Part shown: positions 1 to 7,635 of the stretch, piece after piece | How the letters are laid out: each line of letters begins with the position of its first letter | How positions within the stretch are numbered: position 1 is the first letter of the stretch | Assembly: GCF_046600735.1 (NCBI RefSeq) | Contig: NZ_JBJMAW010000002.1 | Span: forward strand, 186,001 to 250,000 | Length of the DNA stretch: 64,000 nucleotides | Origin: Novilysobacter_A longmucuonensis | GTDB lineage: Bacteria; Pseudomonadota; Gammaproteobacteria; Xanthomonadales; Xanthomonadaceae | Direction: 5' to 3' | Position numbers and translations under genes: made by a program | Notes under the pieces: generated by a model | Told to the model about the DNA's origin: nothing | What the model saw: only the letters and a program-made list of their open reading frames with translations | Database searches by the model: none

Positions 1-415
1 GCAGCAGCGCGACCGCGGCGCATTCGGGCCGCAATGGAGTCCACGATGGGGGCAACGAGGCCGCGAACGCCGGCCCTATCTTCGGAAGCGGGTCGCGCAT
101 GGGGAGCGGCGTGGGTGCGCACTGGAGCATCGGGCGTTCACTGGCTGGAGAACCGGCGGCTCTCAACTCATTGAACGTGACCCCGCCGGAAAGTAGGCAG
201 CGCACCCGCGTCTATCCCCGGGCCGATGATTTTCCCTTGAATCACAAGCAGGTCACATGCAGATCACGCGCAGAGCCTGGCAGTCGCGACGGAGCCTGCT
301 CGGTGCTCCTGCCGGCCGCCAAGCCGGGCTGCACAGGACGAGACTACGAAAAGCGACTGACGTGCCGAGTGGGCATGCGGATGTGCCCAAGCTTGAGCGG
401 AGCCCCAGAAAGCAG
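1..415. other. Stretch without a recognisable gene
   Basis: This stretch lies at the edge of the window, beyond the 3' side of the tRNA-Arg gene. Several short open frames exist on both strands, but none gives a protein I recognise and none has a convincing ribosome binding site. I see no repeat, integrase or attachment-site duplication here. It may be the remains of a degraded gene or simply intergenic DNA. Confidence 0.4.
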
Positions 416-447
416 AAGGGCCAACAGGCGGTAGCCCGTTGACCCTT
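416..447 (-). terminator. Probable terminator of the tRNA-Arg transcript
   Basis: Read on the minus strand, 11 bases past the CCA end of tRNA-Arg, two 14-base arms starting AAGGGTCAAC and ending GTTGGCCCTT pair across a TACC loop, counting two G-U pairs. The next bases are CTGCTTTC, a weak U-rich tail. Stem and placement fit an intrinsic terminator. The poor tail is the main doubt. Confidence 0.6.
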
Positions 448-458
448 GTGCTTGTATA

Positions 459-535
459 TGGCGCGCCCGGAAGGATTCGAACCTCCGACCCCCAAGTTCG
501 TAGCCTGGTGCTCTATCCAGCTGAGCTACGGGCGC
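459..535 (-). tRNA. tRNA-Arg (anticodon ACG)
   Basis: The 77-base gene reads from 535 down to 459. The acceptor arm GCGCCCG pairs with CGGGCGC, followed by discriminator G and an encoded CCA. The T-arm contains GTTCGAATC. The anticodon loop is CTACGAA within the stem CCAGG/CTTGG, so the anticodon is ACG, which is read as ICG after deamination and decodes CGU/CGC/CGA arginine codons. A near-consensus promoter lies directly upstream. Confidence 0.97.
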
Positions 536-546
536 GTAGTCGAAAA

Positions 547-575
547 ATTATGACGATTCAGCGCGAATTCGTCAA
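547..575 (-). promoter_or_regulatory. Sigma-70 promoter of tRNA-Arg
   Basis: On the minus strand the -35 box TTGACG (570-575) and the -10 box CATAAT (547-552) are separated by exactly 17 bases. The expected transcription start is about five bases before the mature tRNA 5' end at 535. The tRNA therefore appears to have its own strong promoter and does not depend on read-through from csrA and tRNA-Ser. Confidence 0.8.
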
Positions 576-786
576 ACTCTTCATGGTGCTGCTGGCTCCG
601 AAGCGGCCCGCAAAAATGCTGCAATGACGGCCGATGGAGCTGGCCAAAGCGAGCCGGATACCCCTGCCTGATGCGCGAAACCTTGCATCTGGCTGGCTGT
701 GCCTGACGACCACTGGCCTGAGGCATCATCTTCCGGCGAACCTCCATCCCACGTGGCTGGAAGTTCCCGCTGGAGCCTCTGGAAAT

Positions 787-878
787 TGGCGGAGAGTGAG
801 GGATTCGAACCCTCGATGGAGTTTAACCCCCATACTCCCTTAGCAGGGGAGCCCCTTCAGCCACTCGGGCAACTCTCC
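787..878 (-). tRNA. tRNA-Ser (anticodon GCT)
   Basis: The 92-base gene reads from 878 to 787. The acceptor stem GGAGAGT pairs with ACTCTCC, followed by G and an encoded CCA. A long variable arm typical of class II tRNAs is present. The anticodon loop CTGCTAA lies in the stem CTCCC/GGGAG, giving anticodon GCU, which decodes AGC/AGU serine codons. The csrA, tRNA-Ser, tRNA-Arg order matches what I know of Xanthomonadaceae genomes. Confidence 0.97.
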
Positions 879-905
879 GCATCTGACAACTCGTTGCGGG
901 CGCAG

Positions 906-934
906 AGCATACCGGCTCACTTCACCCGCGGCAA
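906..934 (-). promoter_or_regulatory. Probable promoter of tRNA-Ser
   Basis: On the minus strand TTGCCG (929-934) and TATGCT (906-911) have a 17-base spacer and lie 28 bases before the mature tRNA 5' end. Both hexamers keep the most conserved sigma-70 positions. This suggests independent transcription of tRNA-Ser downstream of csrA. Confidence 0.65.
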
Positions 935-1050
935 ACTCCTGGCTCGACGCGGTCCCGCCCAAGGTGGCCCGGACCACCGGCTCAAGAGCAACTACCGCCG
1001 ATACAGCCACTGCCGCATTCCTTGGGTCGGCCCCGTTTGGCCGAGCGAGG

Positions 1051-1257
1051 TCAGTCGGCAGCATCCTTCGCGCCGCCACCTTCGCCCGCTTCCTCGCCTC
1101 GCTGGATGCGCTGGTAGATCTCCTCACGATGCACGGCGACATCTTTCGGTGCGTTGATGCCGATACGGACCTGGTTGCCCTTGACGCCGAGTACGGTGAC
1201 GGTCACCGAATCGCCGATCATCAGGGTCTCACCGACGCGACGCGTCAGGATTAGCAT
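1051..1257 (-). CDS. csrA: Carbon storage regulator CsrA (RsmA)
   Basis: A 68-residue homodimeric RNA-binding protein that controls translation and stability of mRNAs with GGA motifs, affecting carbon storage, motility, biofilm and virulence traits in relatives. The N-terminus MLILTRRVGE and the basic VHREEI segment around residue 42-47 are the family signature. The C-terminal tail is rich in Glu, Gly and Ala. A strong Shine-Dalgarno run GAGGAG precedes the ATG. It lies 141 bp downstream of alaS on the same strand and just ahead of tRNA-Ser, the usual Xanthomonadaceae arrangement. Length and sequence are ordinary for the family. Confidence 0.97.
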   Translation of the reverse strand: MLILTRRVGETLMIGDSVTVTVLGVKGNQVRIGINAPKDVAVHREEIYQRIQRGEEAGEGGGAKDAAD

Positions 1258-1398
1258 TGATAACTCTCCTCATGCCGACGCGTCGTGCGCCGGCGCATGC
1301 GCTTTGTACAAGACGAAAGCGCTCCAAATGGATAAGCAAAAACCGATTATCGCGGCGACAGCGCCCGGTCACAAGCAGTAATGACGCCGGATACGGGC

Positions 1399-4074
1399 TC
1401 AAGTCAGTCGCTGTTCAATCCACACCGGCACCCCCGCCAAGGCCGTGAGCAGCGCAGGGCTGTCCTCGCCGCCGCCCTGCGCCATGTCCGCGCGGCCGCC
1501 GCCCTTGCCGTTGATCTGCGCGGCCACATGCCCCAGCAGCTCGCCGGCCTTGACCTTGCCGGCCGCACCTCCGCTGACGCCTGCCACCAGTGCAGCCTTG
1601 CCGTCGTGGGTGCCGGCAAGGACGATAACGGCATCGCCCAGCTGTTGCTTGAGTCGGTCGACCGCATCGCGCAATGCCTTGGCGTCGAAACCCTCCAGGC
1701 GGCTGGCGATCACACGGATGCCGCGCACGTCGACCGCGGAACCGGCCAGGTCCGAGGTCGCGCCCGAGGCGGCCTTGGCCTTGAGCGATTCCAGCTCGCG
1801 CTCCTGCTTTTTCTGCCGGTCCAGCAGCGCACGCAGCTTCTCGGCGAGGTCCGCGGGGTTGCCGCCGAGCAGCTGCGCGGCCTCGTCGAGCCGGCGCTCC
1901 ACGGTCGCCACGTGGTCGAGCGCGCCCTGCGCCGTCACCGCCTCGATGCGGCGCACGCCGGCCGATACTCCGCCTTCGGACACGATCTTGAACAGGCCAA
2001 TGTCGCCGGTGCGCCCGACATGGGTGCCGCCGCACAACTCGATCGAGCCATCGCCCATGCGCAGCACCCGGACCTGGTCGCCGTACTTCTCACCAAACAA
2101 AGCCAACGCGCCGAAATCCAGCGCTTCCTGCATCCCCATCTGGTGGATTTCCGCCCCATGGTTGTGGCGGATCTCGGCATTGACCCGGCGCTCGATCTCC
2201 GCCAGCTCGCCGGCACTGACCGGCTGGAAATGGGCAAAGTCGAATCGCAGCCGGTCGGGCGCGACCAGCGACCCCTTCTGGGTGACGTGATCGCCGAGCA
2301 CCGAACGTAACGCCGAATGCAGCAGGTGCGTGGCCGAATGGTTGAGTACGGTGGCGGCGCGGCGCGGCTCGTCGACCGCGCCGAGCACGCGGTCGCCGCG
2401 CTTCAGCGTGCCGGCGGACAGCGTGCCGATGTGGCCGTGGAACTGGCCGGCGAACTTGAGCGTGTCGCGCACGGCAAAGCGGGTGCCGGCCTCGTCGAGC
2501 TCACCGGCATCGCCGACCTGGCCACCGCTCTCGGCGTAGAACGGGGTGCGGTCCAAAATCACCACTGCCTCCTCGCCCGCTTCGATGCGGTCCACCGGTC
2601 GTCCGTTGCTGAGCAGCGCCACGACCTCCAGGCCGCCCTCGGTCAGCCGCTCGTAGCCGAGGAACTCGGTCGGGGCCAGTTGCGCGGCCAGCTCGGCCGG
2701 CAGCGTCGAGGTGTTGCCGAACTTGCCCGCCGCCCGGGCGGTCTCGCGCTGCTGGGTCATTGCCGCATCGAAGCCGGCCATGTCGACGGTCAGCCCGCGC
2801 TCACGCGCGATGTCAGCGGTCAGGTCGACCGGGAAGCCGTAGGTGTCATAGAGACGAAACGCATCGGCACCGGGGATCACCCCCTGCGACTGCCCGCCGC
2901 CGGCGTGTGCGCTGCGGGACCGCTCGGCGAGCTCGTCGAAGATGCGCATGCCCGCATCCAGGGTCTCGGCGAAGCGCTCCTCCTCGGACTGCAGCGCACG
3001 CTCGACCAACTCGCGCCTGACCACCAGGTCTGGATAGGCCTCCCCCATGGCCGCAATCAGCGGACCCATCATGCGATGGAAGAATGGCTGCTTCTGGCCG
3101 AGCATCCAGCCGTGGCGCAGGGCGCGGCGGATGATCCGGCGCAGCACGTAACCGCGGCCTTCGTTGCTCGGCAATATGCCGTCCAGGATCAGGAACGCGC
3201 AGGCGCGGATGTGGTCGGCGATCACCCGCAGCGACTTGTCGTCCAGATCGGCGGTGCCGGTGAGCTCGCCGGCATCGGCGATCAGCTGCCGGAACAGGTC
3301 GATTTCGTAGTTGCCATGCACGCCCTGCAGCACCGCCGAGATGCGCTCCAGCCCCATGCCGGTGTCGACGCACGGCGCCGGCAACGGCGCCAGCGAGCCG
3401 TCGGGCTGGCGATCGAACTGCATGAACACCAGGTTCCATATCTCGATGAAGCGATCGCCATCCTCGTCCGGCGAGCCCGGCGGGCCGCCGGCGATGTGCG
3501 CGCCGTGATCGTAGAAGATTTCGGTGCAGGGACCGCATGGTCCGGTATCGGCCATCTGCCAGAAATTGTCCGAGGCAAACGGCGCGCCCTTGTTGTCGCC
3601 AATGCGGATGATGCGCTCGGCCGGCACGCCGACCTGGCGGTGCCAGATGTCGTAGGCCTCGTCATCGGTGTGATAGATCGTAACCAGCAGGCGCTCGGCC
3701 GGCAGGCCCCAAGCCTGGGTCAGCAGTTCCCACGCCCAGACGATCGCCTCGGTCTTGAAGTAGTCGCCGAACGACCAGTTGCCCAGCATTTCGAAGAAGG
3801 TGTGATGACGCGCGGTGTAGCCGACCTGGTCGAGGTCGTTGTGCTTGCCGCCCGCGCGCAGGCAGCGCTGCACGTCGGTGGCGCGCGTGAAGCCGAGCTT
3901 CTCGCTGCCCAGGAACACGTTCTTGAACTGCACCATGCCCGAATTGGTGAACAGCAGCGTCGGATCGTTGGCCGGCACCAGCGGCGCCGACGGCACGACC
4001 GTGTGGGCCTTGTCGCGGAAGAACGCGAGGAATTCGCTGCGGATGTCGTTGGTGGTCTTGGCCGAAGTGTTCAT
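1399..4074 (-). CDS. alaS: Alanine--tRNA ligase
   Basis: An 891-residue class II aminoacyl-tRNA synthetase that charges tRNA-Ala and edits mischarged Ser/Gly. The aminoacylation domain occupies about the first 440 residues (PTLLFTNSGMVQFK near the start, then a GxGxER-type motif with GMGLERI). The editing domain has the HSATH zinc site and the CGGTH motif. A C-terminal coiled/C-Ala region follows and ends GVPVWIEQRL. I place the start at the Met of MNTSAKTTNDIRSEFL because the frame continues upstream without family similarity. The Shine-Dalgarno there is weak (CAGG close to the ATG). It is flanked by recX upstream and csrA downstream. Confidence 0.97.
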   Translation of the reverse strand: MNTSAKTTNDIRSEFLAFFRDKAHTVVPSAPLVPANDPTLLFTNSGMVQFKNVFLGSEKLGFTRATDVQRCLRAGGKHNDLDQVGYTARHHTFFEMLGNWSFGDYFKTEAIVWAWELLTQAWGLPAERLLVTIYHTDDEAYDIWHRQVGVPAERIIRIGDNKGAPFASDNFWQMADTGPCGPCTEIFYDHGAHIAGGPPGSPDEDGDRFIEIWNLVFMQFDRQPDGSLAPLPAPCVDTGMGLERISAVLQGVHGNYEIDLFRQLIADAGELTGTADLDDKSLRVIADHIRACAFLILDGILPSNEGRGYVLRRIIRRALRHGWMLGQKQPFFHRMMGPLIAAMGEAYPDLVVRRELVERALQSEEERFAETLDAGMRIFDELAERSRSAHAGGGQSQGVIPGADAFRLYDTYGFPVDLTADIARERGLTVDMAGFDAAMTQQRETARAAGKFGNTSTLPAELAAQLAPTEFLGYERLTEGGLEVVALLSNGRPVDRIEAGEEAVVILDRTPFYAESGGQVGDAGELDEAGTRFAVRDTLKFAGQFHGHIGTLSAGTLKRGDRVLGAVDEPRRAATVLNHSATHLLHSALRSVLGDHVTQKGSLVAPDRLRFDFAHFQPVSAGELAEIERRVNAEIRHNHGAEIHQMGMQEALDFGALALFGEKYGDQVRVLRMGDGSIELCGGTHVGRTGDIGLFKIVSEGGVSAGVRRIEAVTAQGALDHVATVERRLDEAAQLLGGNPADLAEKLRALLDRQKKQERELESLKAKAASGATSDLAGSAVDVRGIRVIASRLEGFDAKALRDAVDRLKQQLGDAVIVLAGTHDGKAALVAGVSGGAAGKVKAGELLGHVAAQINGKGGGRADMAQGGGEDSPALLTALAGVPVWIEQRLT

Positions 4075-4375
4075 GCCTGCACGGTAGGTCGAGGGGCTGG
4101 GCGAGTTGCCGCTGCACCGATAGTCCCGAGATGGGGCTGGCGCGTCTGGTGGGCAACCGTGGGTAGCCGATAAGCTTATCAGGCTGGGCGATGGGGTGCT
4201 GGCCGCTGCCGGAGGAATCCTGCCTCCTGCCGTCGCGATACACGGGCTTCGGAGGGAGATTGTTCTTGACTTGCGAGCAAGCAGCCGCAAGAGCACCCCT
4301 CCCAGCCTCCCCTGCTGACGCTTTTACTTACGACGTTCCTTTCGCGCCTTTTGCGTCCTTCGCAAACCAGTCGCT
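4075..4375. other. recX-alaS intergenic region with a 12-bp palindrome
   Basis: No gene is visible in this gap. It must contain the alaS promoter or read-through sequence. A perfect palindrome GATAAGCTTATC lies at 4169-4180, about 95 bp before the alaS start. E. coli AlaRS represses its own gene through a palindrome, so a regulatory role is possible, but I have only the symmetry as evidence. Confidence 0.4.
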
Positions 4376-4921
4376 CTATTCAGTCGCCGGGTCCGAGTGG
4401 ATAGCGGCGCGAATGCAGCCCCCGTCGAACCCGCGCCGCATCAGCAGATCCGTGGCTTTGCGGCGCAAGGCGAGATCGTCGGCGACCGCGTCGCCGTAGC
4501 GCCGGCGGATCAGATCGCGCGCATTCTCAACCCAGTCCCCCTCGAAAGTATCCAGCGCGTCGCCGATGGCGGAGTCGTCCAGGCCGTGGGTCGCCAGCTC
4601 GGCGCGGATGTGGATCGGGCCGTAGCCGCTGCCGGTGCGCCAGCGCACCAGCCCTTCGGCGAAGCGGGTGTCGTCCTGCCAGCCCTCACTCGCCAGCTTG
4701 GTGACCACCGTCTCGACTTCATCGGGATCGAGACCGCGCGCGACCAGCTTGCGGGTGAGTTCCCTGCGCGAGTGCTCGCGGCGGGTCAGCAGCGCGAGCG
4801 CCCGCTGGATCGGAGTCAGTGCCGGGCGCGAACGACGCCGGGACGAAGACGGCCCGGAGCGACCCGCATCGTCGGACCGGCCATCGGCCATCAGTGCCTG
4901 GTCTGGTGCATCTTCACGCAT
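4376..4921 (-). CDS. recX: Regulatory protein RecX
   Basis: A 181-residue RecA modulator that limits RecA filament extension and co-protease activity. The first 35 residues are a polar, Ser/Arg-rich, low-complexity extension. The RecX body follows: tandem three-helix repeats with ALALLTRREHSRREL, then the Leu/Asp-rich segment around LDPDEVETVV and WQDDTRFAEG, and a third repeat near the C-terminus (ATDLLMRRGF). It begins 29 bp after the recA stop on the same strand, so co-transcription with recA is expected. An internal Met at residue 11 is an alternative start. Length is within the family range. Confidence 0.93.
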   Translation of the reverse strand: MREDAPDQALMADGRSDDAGRSGPSSSRRRSRPALTPIQRALALLTRREHSRRELTRKLVARGLDPDEVETVVTKLASEGWQDDTRFAEGLVRWRTGSGYGPIHIRAELATHGLDDSAIGDALDTFEGDWVENARDLIRRRYGDAVADDLALRRKATDLLMRRGFDGGCIRAAIHSDPATE

Positions 4922-4950
4922 TCGGCCGCACTACCCCGCCGCTGGACGCC

Positions 4951-5979
<1,029 letters not shown>

Positions 5980-6158
5980 CGTGGAATCCTTAGGTGATTT
6001 GGGTGTTGGGGGGCAACTTAGCGGGCCCGGGTCGCACCGTTTGAGACCGGAGCGGCGGAGCTGACGTTATCGATTGGCACGGGCTTCCGACAGCGGCGAT
6101 CCACCCGACGACGGGTCGGAAAATTCCGTCCGCTTGGTGTCGGTCGGCGGTGCCAGGA

Positions 6159-6827
6159 TCACCGACTCGGCCTCACCAGCCCGCAATACAGGCCCTCGAT
6201 GGCGAAGTCCTGATCGGGCATCACCTCGATGGGCTGGTAATCGGGATTGCGCGGCAGCAGGCGGATGCGGTCCTTGCCCACCTTGAGCAACTTAACGGTG
6301 ATCTCGTCATCGATGCGCGCGACCACGATCTGGCCCGACCGTGCGTCGGGGGTACGGTGCACACCGATCAGGTCGCCGTCGAAGATGCCTTCGTCGCGCA
6401 TCGAATCGCCCTGCACCTTGAGCAGGTAGTCCGGCGTCGGCGAAAAGAACACCCGGTCCAGCAACACGACCTCGTCCGAGCCGATGTCGGCCCCGATCGG
6501 CAGGCCGGCCGCGACGCGACCGAGCACCGGCAGCCGGAGCGCATTGTCCGGCAGCACGCCTGCAGGCATCGCCGCGGAGATGTCCATTGAGCCGGGGTCG
6601 CCCAGGCCGGTGTCGCACAGGCGGATCCCGCGCGCCCGTCCCGGCGTGCGGCTGATCGCGCCGGCCTGTTCGAGCGCCTCGAGGTGGTACTGCGCCGCGC
6701 GCACGCTGCTGAACCCCATCGCTGCGGCAATCTCGGTCTGCGAGGGCGGCACGCCTTCGGATGCGATGCGCTCGCCGATCAGGGCGAGGATCGTGTGCTG
6801 GGTGGCGGTGAGGTCATCGAGATTCAT
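6159..6827 (-). CDS. lexA: SOS repressor LexA (Xanthomonadales type)
   Basis: A 222-residue autocleaving repressor of the SOS regulon. The N-terminal winged helix includes PPSQTEIAAAMGF and VRAAQYHLEALEQAG, the recognition region typical of Xanthomonas LexA. The cleavage site AG is in GRVAAGLP. The catalytic Ser lies in GDSMRDEG and the catalytic Lys in ITVKLLK, so self-cleavage should work. The ATG sits one base from a perfect palindromic operator (6829-6849), leaving no room for a Shine-Dalgarno sequence. Family alignment supports this start, so the mRNA may be leaderless. pncC is upstream, recA downstream. Confidence 0.97.
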   Translation of the reverse strand: MNLDDLTATQHTILALIGERIASEGVPPSQTEIAAAMGFSSVRAAQYHLEALEQAGAISRTPGRARGIRLCDTGLGDPGSMDISAAMPAGVLPDNALRLPVLGRVAAGLPIGADIGSDEVVLLDRVFFSPTPDYLLKVQGDSMRDEGIFDGDLIGVHRTPDARSGQIVVARIDDEITVKLLKVGKDRIRLLPRNPDYQPIEVMPDQDFAIEGLYCGLVRPSR

Positions 6828-6828
6828 G

Positions 6829-6849
6829 GTTAGTAGTAATACTACTAAC
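6829..6849. promoter_or_regulatory. LexA operator (SOS box) of lexA
   Basis: The core TTAGTAGTAATACTACTAA, extended by one base on each side, forms a 10-bp perfect inverted repeat around a central A/T. It matches the Xanthomonadales consensus TTAG-N6-TACTA. It lies directly against the lexA start codon and 48 bp from the pncC stop, as expected for autoregulation of lexA. Confidence 0.93.
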
Positions 6850-6896
6850 TTGCTAGAAGATCAACCATCATCTTCTGCAGGAGCGGCTTCAGCCGG

Positions 6897-7397
6897 TCAG
6901 GTCATCAGGTCGAGCAACCCGTGCAGCGCAGCGGCCACGCTCTGTCGCCGGACCGCTTCGCGGTCGCCGGAAAAGTGGAACACCACCGCGGTCGGATACC
7001 CGCCGCGGCGCTTCCAGGCGATCCAGACGGTGCCGACCGGCTTGTCGTCGGTGCCGCCACCGGGGCCGGCGATGCCGGTAACCGCCACCGCCAGGGTGGC
7101 GCCGGAATGCACCAGCGCGCCGGACACCATCTCCATCACCGTCTCGCGGCTGACCGCACCGTGCTCCTCCAGCGTCTGCGGCCCCACGCCCAGCAACGCC
7201 TGCTTGGCCTCGTAGCTGTAGGCCGCCATGCCGCATATGAACCAGCCCGACGAGCCGGCGATATCGGTCAGGGTCTTGGCGATCCAGCCACCGGTGCAGC
7301 TTTCGGCGGTGACCAGGGTCTGGTGGTGCTGCCGGGCCGCTTCGCCCACCTGCTCGGCGAGGCGATGCAGGGCGGCATCGGAGACGTCATTGCTCAT
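6897..7397 (-). CDS. pncC: CinA C-terminal domain protein, nicotinamide-nucleotide amidohydrolase
   Basis: A 166-residue enzyme that deamidates nicotinamide mononucleotide to nicotinate mononucleotide in pyridine-nucleotide recycling. It is the stand-alone CinA C-terminal domain, as in E. coli PncC. Signature segments are TAESCTGGWIAKTLTD near residue 30, then GAVSRETVMEMV and VAVTGIAGPGGG, which form the active site. No N-terminal MoeA-like domain is present. It is the first gene upstream of lexA on the same strand. In relatives it is usually close to mutS, but here about 6 kb of arsenic and TonB genes lies between them. Confidence 0.93.
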   Translation of the reverse strand: MSNDVSDAALHRLAEQVGEAARQHHQTLVTAESCTGGWIAKTLTDIAGSSGWFICGMAAYSYEAKQALLGVGPQTLEEHGAVSRETVMEMVSGALVHSGATLAVAVTGIAGPGGGTDDKPVGTVWIAWKRRGGYPTAVVFHFSGDREAVRRQSVAAALHGLLDLMT

Positions 7398-7460
7398 GCG
7401 GCGATGATAATCGCAAGCTGCGCGCGGACGTGAGTGCGGCGGCGATGCCGGTTGGCGACG

Positions 7461-7630
7461 GTAGAGCGGAGCTTGCTACGCTGCGAATGTCGCGGCATGG
7501 GCGCGGCTGGACTCGCCGCGCCGGCCCGAAAAGCTCGCGCCCATGGGGCGCTCCTACGAGGTAACGACGCGCTCCTACAAGATACGCCGCGCTCCTACAA
7601 GGCACGACGCGCTCTTGCAGGAGCGGGGCC
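7461..7630. repeat. Cluster of GTAG-type REP palindromes
   Basis: This cluster lies between pncC and the TonB receptor. A GTAGAGCGGAGCTTGCTACG copy begins at 7461. A GCGCCCATGGGGCGCTCCTAC arm occupies 7537-7557. The short motif GCGCTCCTAC(A/G)AG then recurs two more times, ending with a GCAGGAGCGGG arm. The sequence resembles the GTAG REP (SMAG) elements known from Stenotrophomonas. No gene is seen in the gap. Confidence 0.75.
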
Positions 7631-7635
7631 GCGCC

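Noticed and set aside
459..535. tRNA-Arg as an attachment site for an integrated element
   Set aside because: No integrase gene or duplicated tRNA 3' end is present in the 458 bp that follow it in the window.
1399..4173. Long open frames on the strand opposite alaS, recA, mutS, radA and others
   Set aside because: They arise from high GC and codon bias in the third position, have no family similarity or ribosome sites, and lie wholly inside well-supported genes.
4169..4180. GATAAGCTTATC as a proven AlaRS operator
   Set aside because: Only the symmetry supports it. A 12-bp palindrome is not decisive and its distance from the alaS start (about 95 bp) does not establish a role, so it is noted and not called as an operator.
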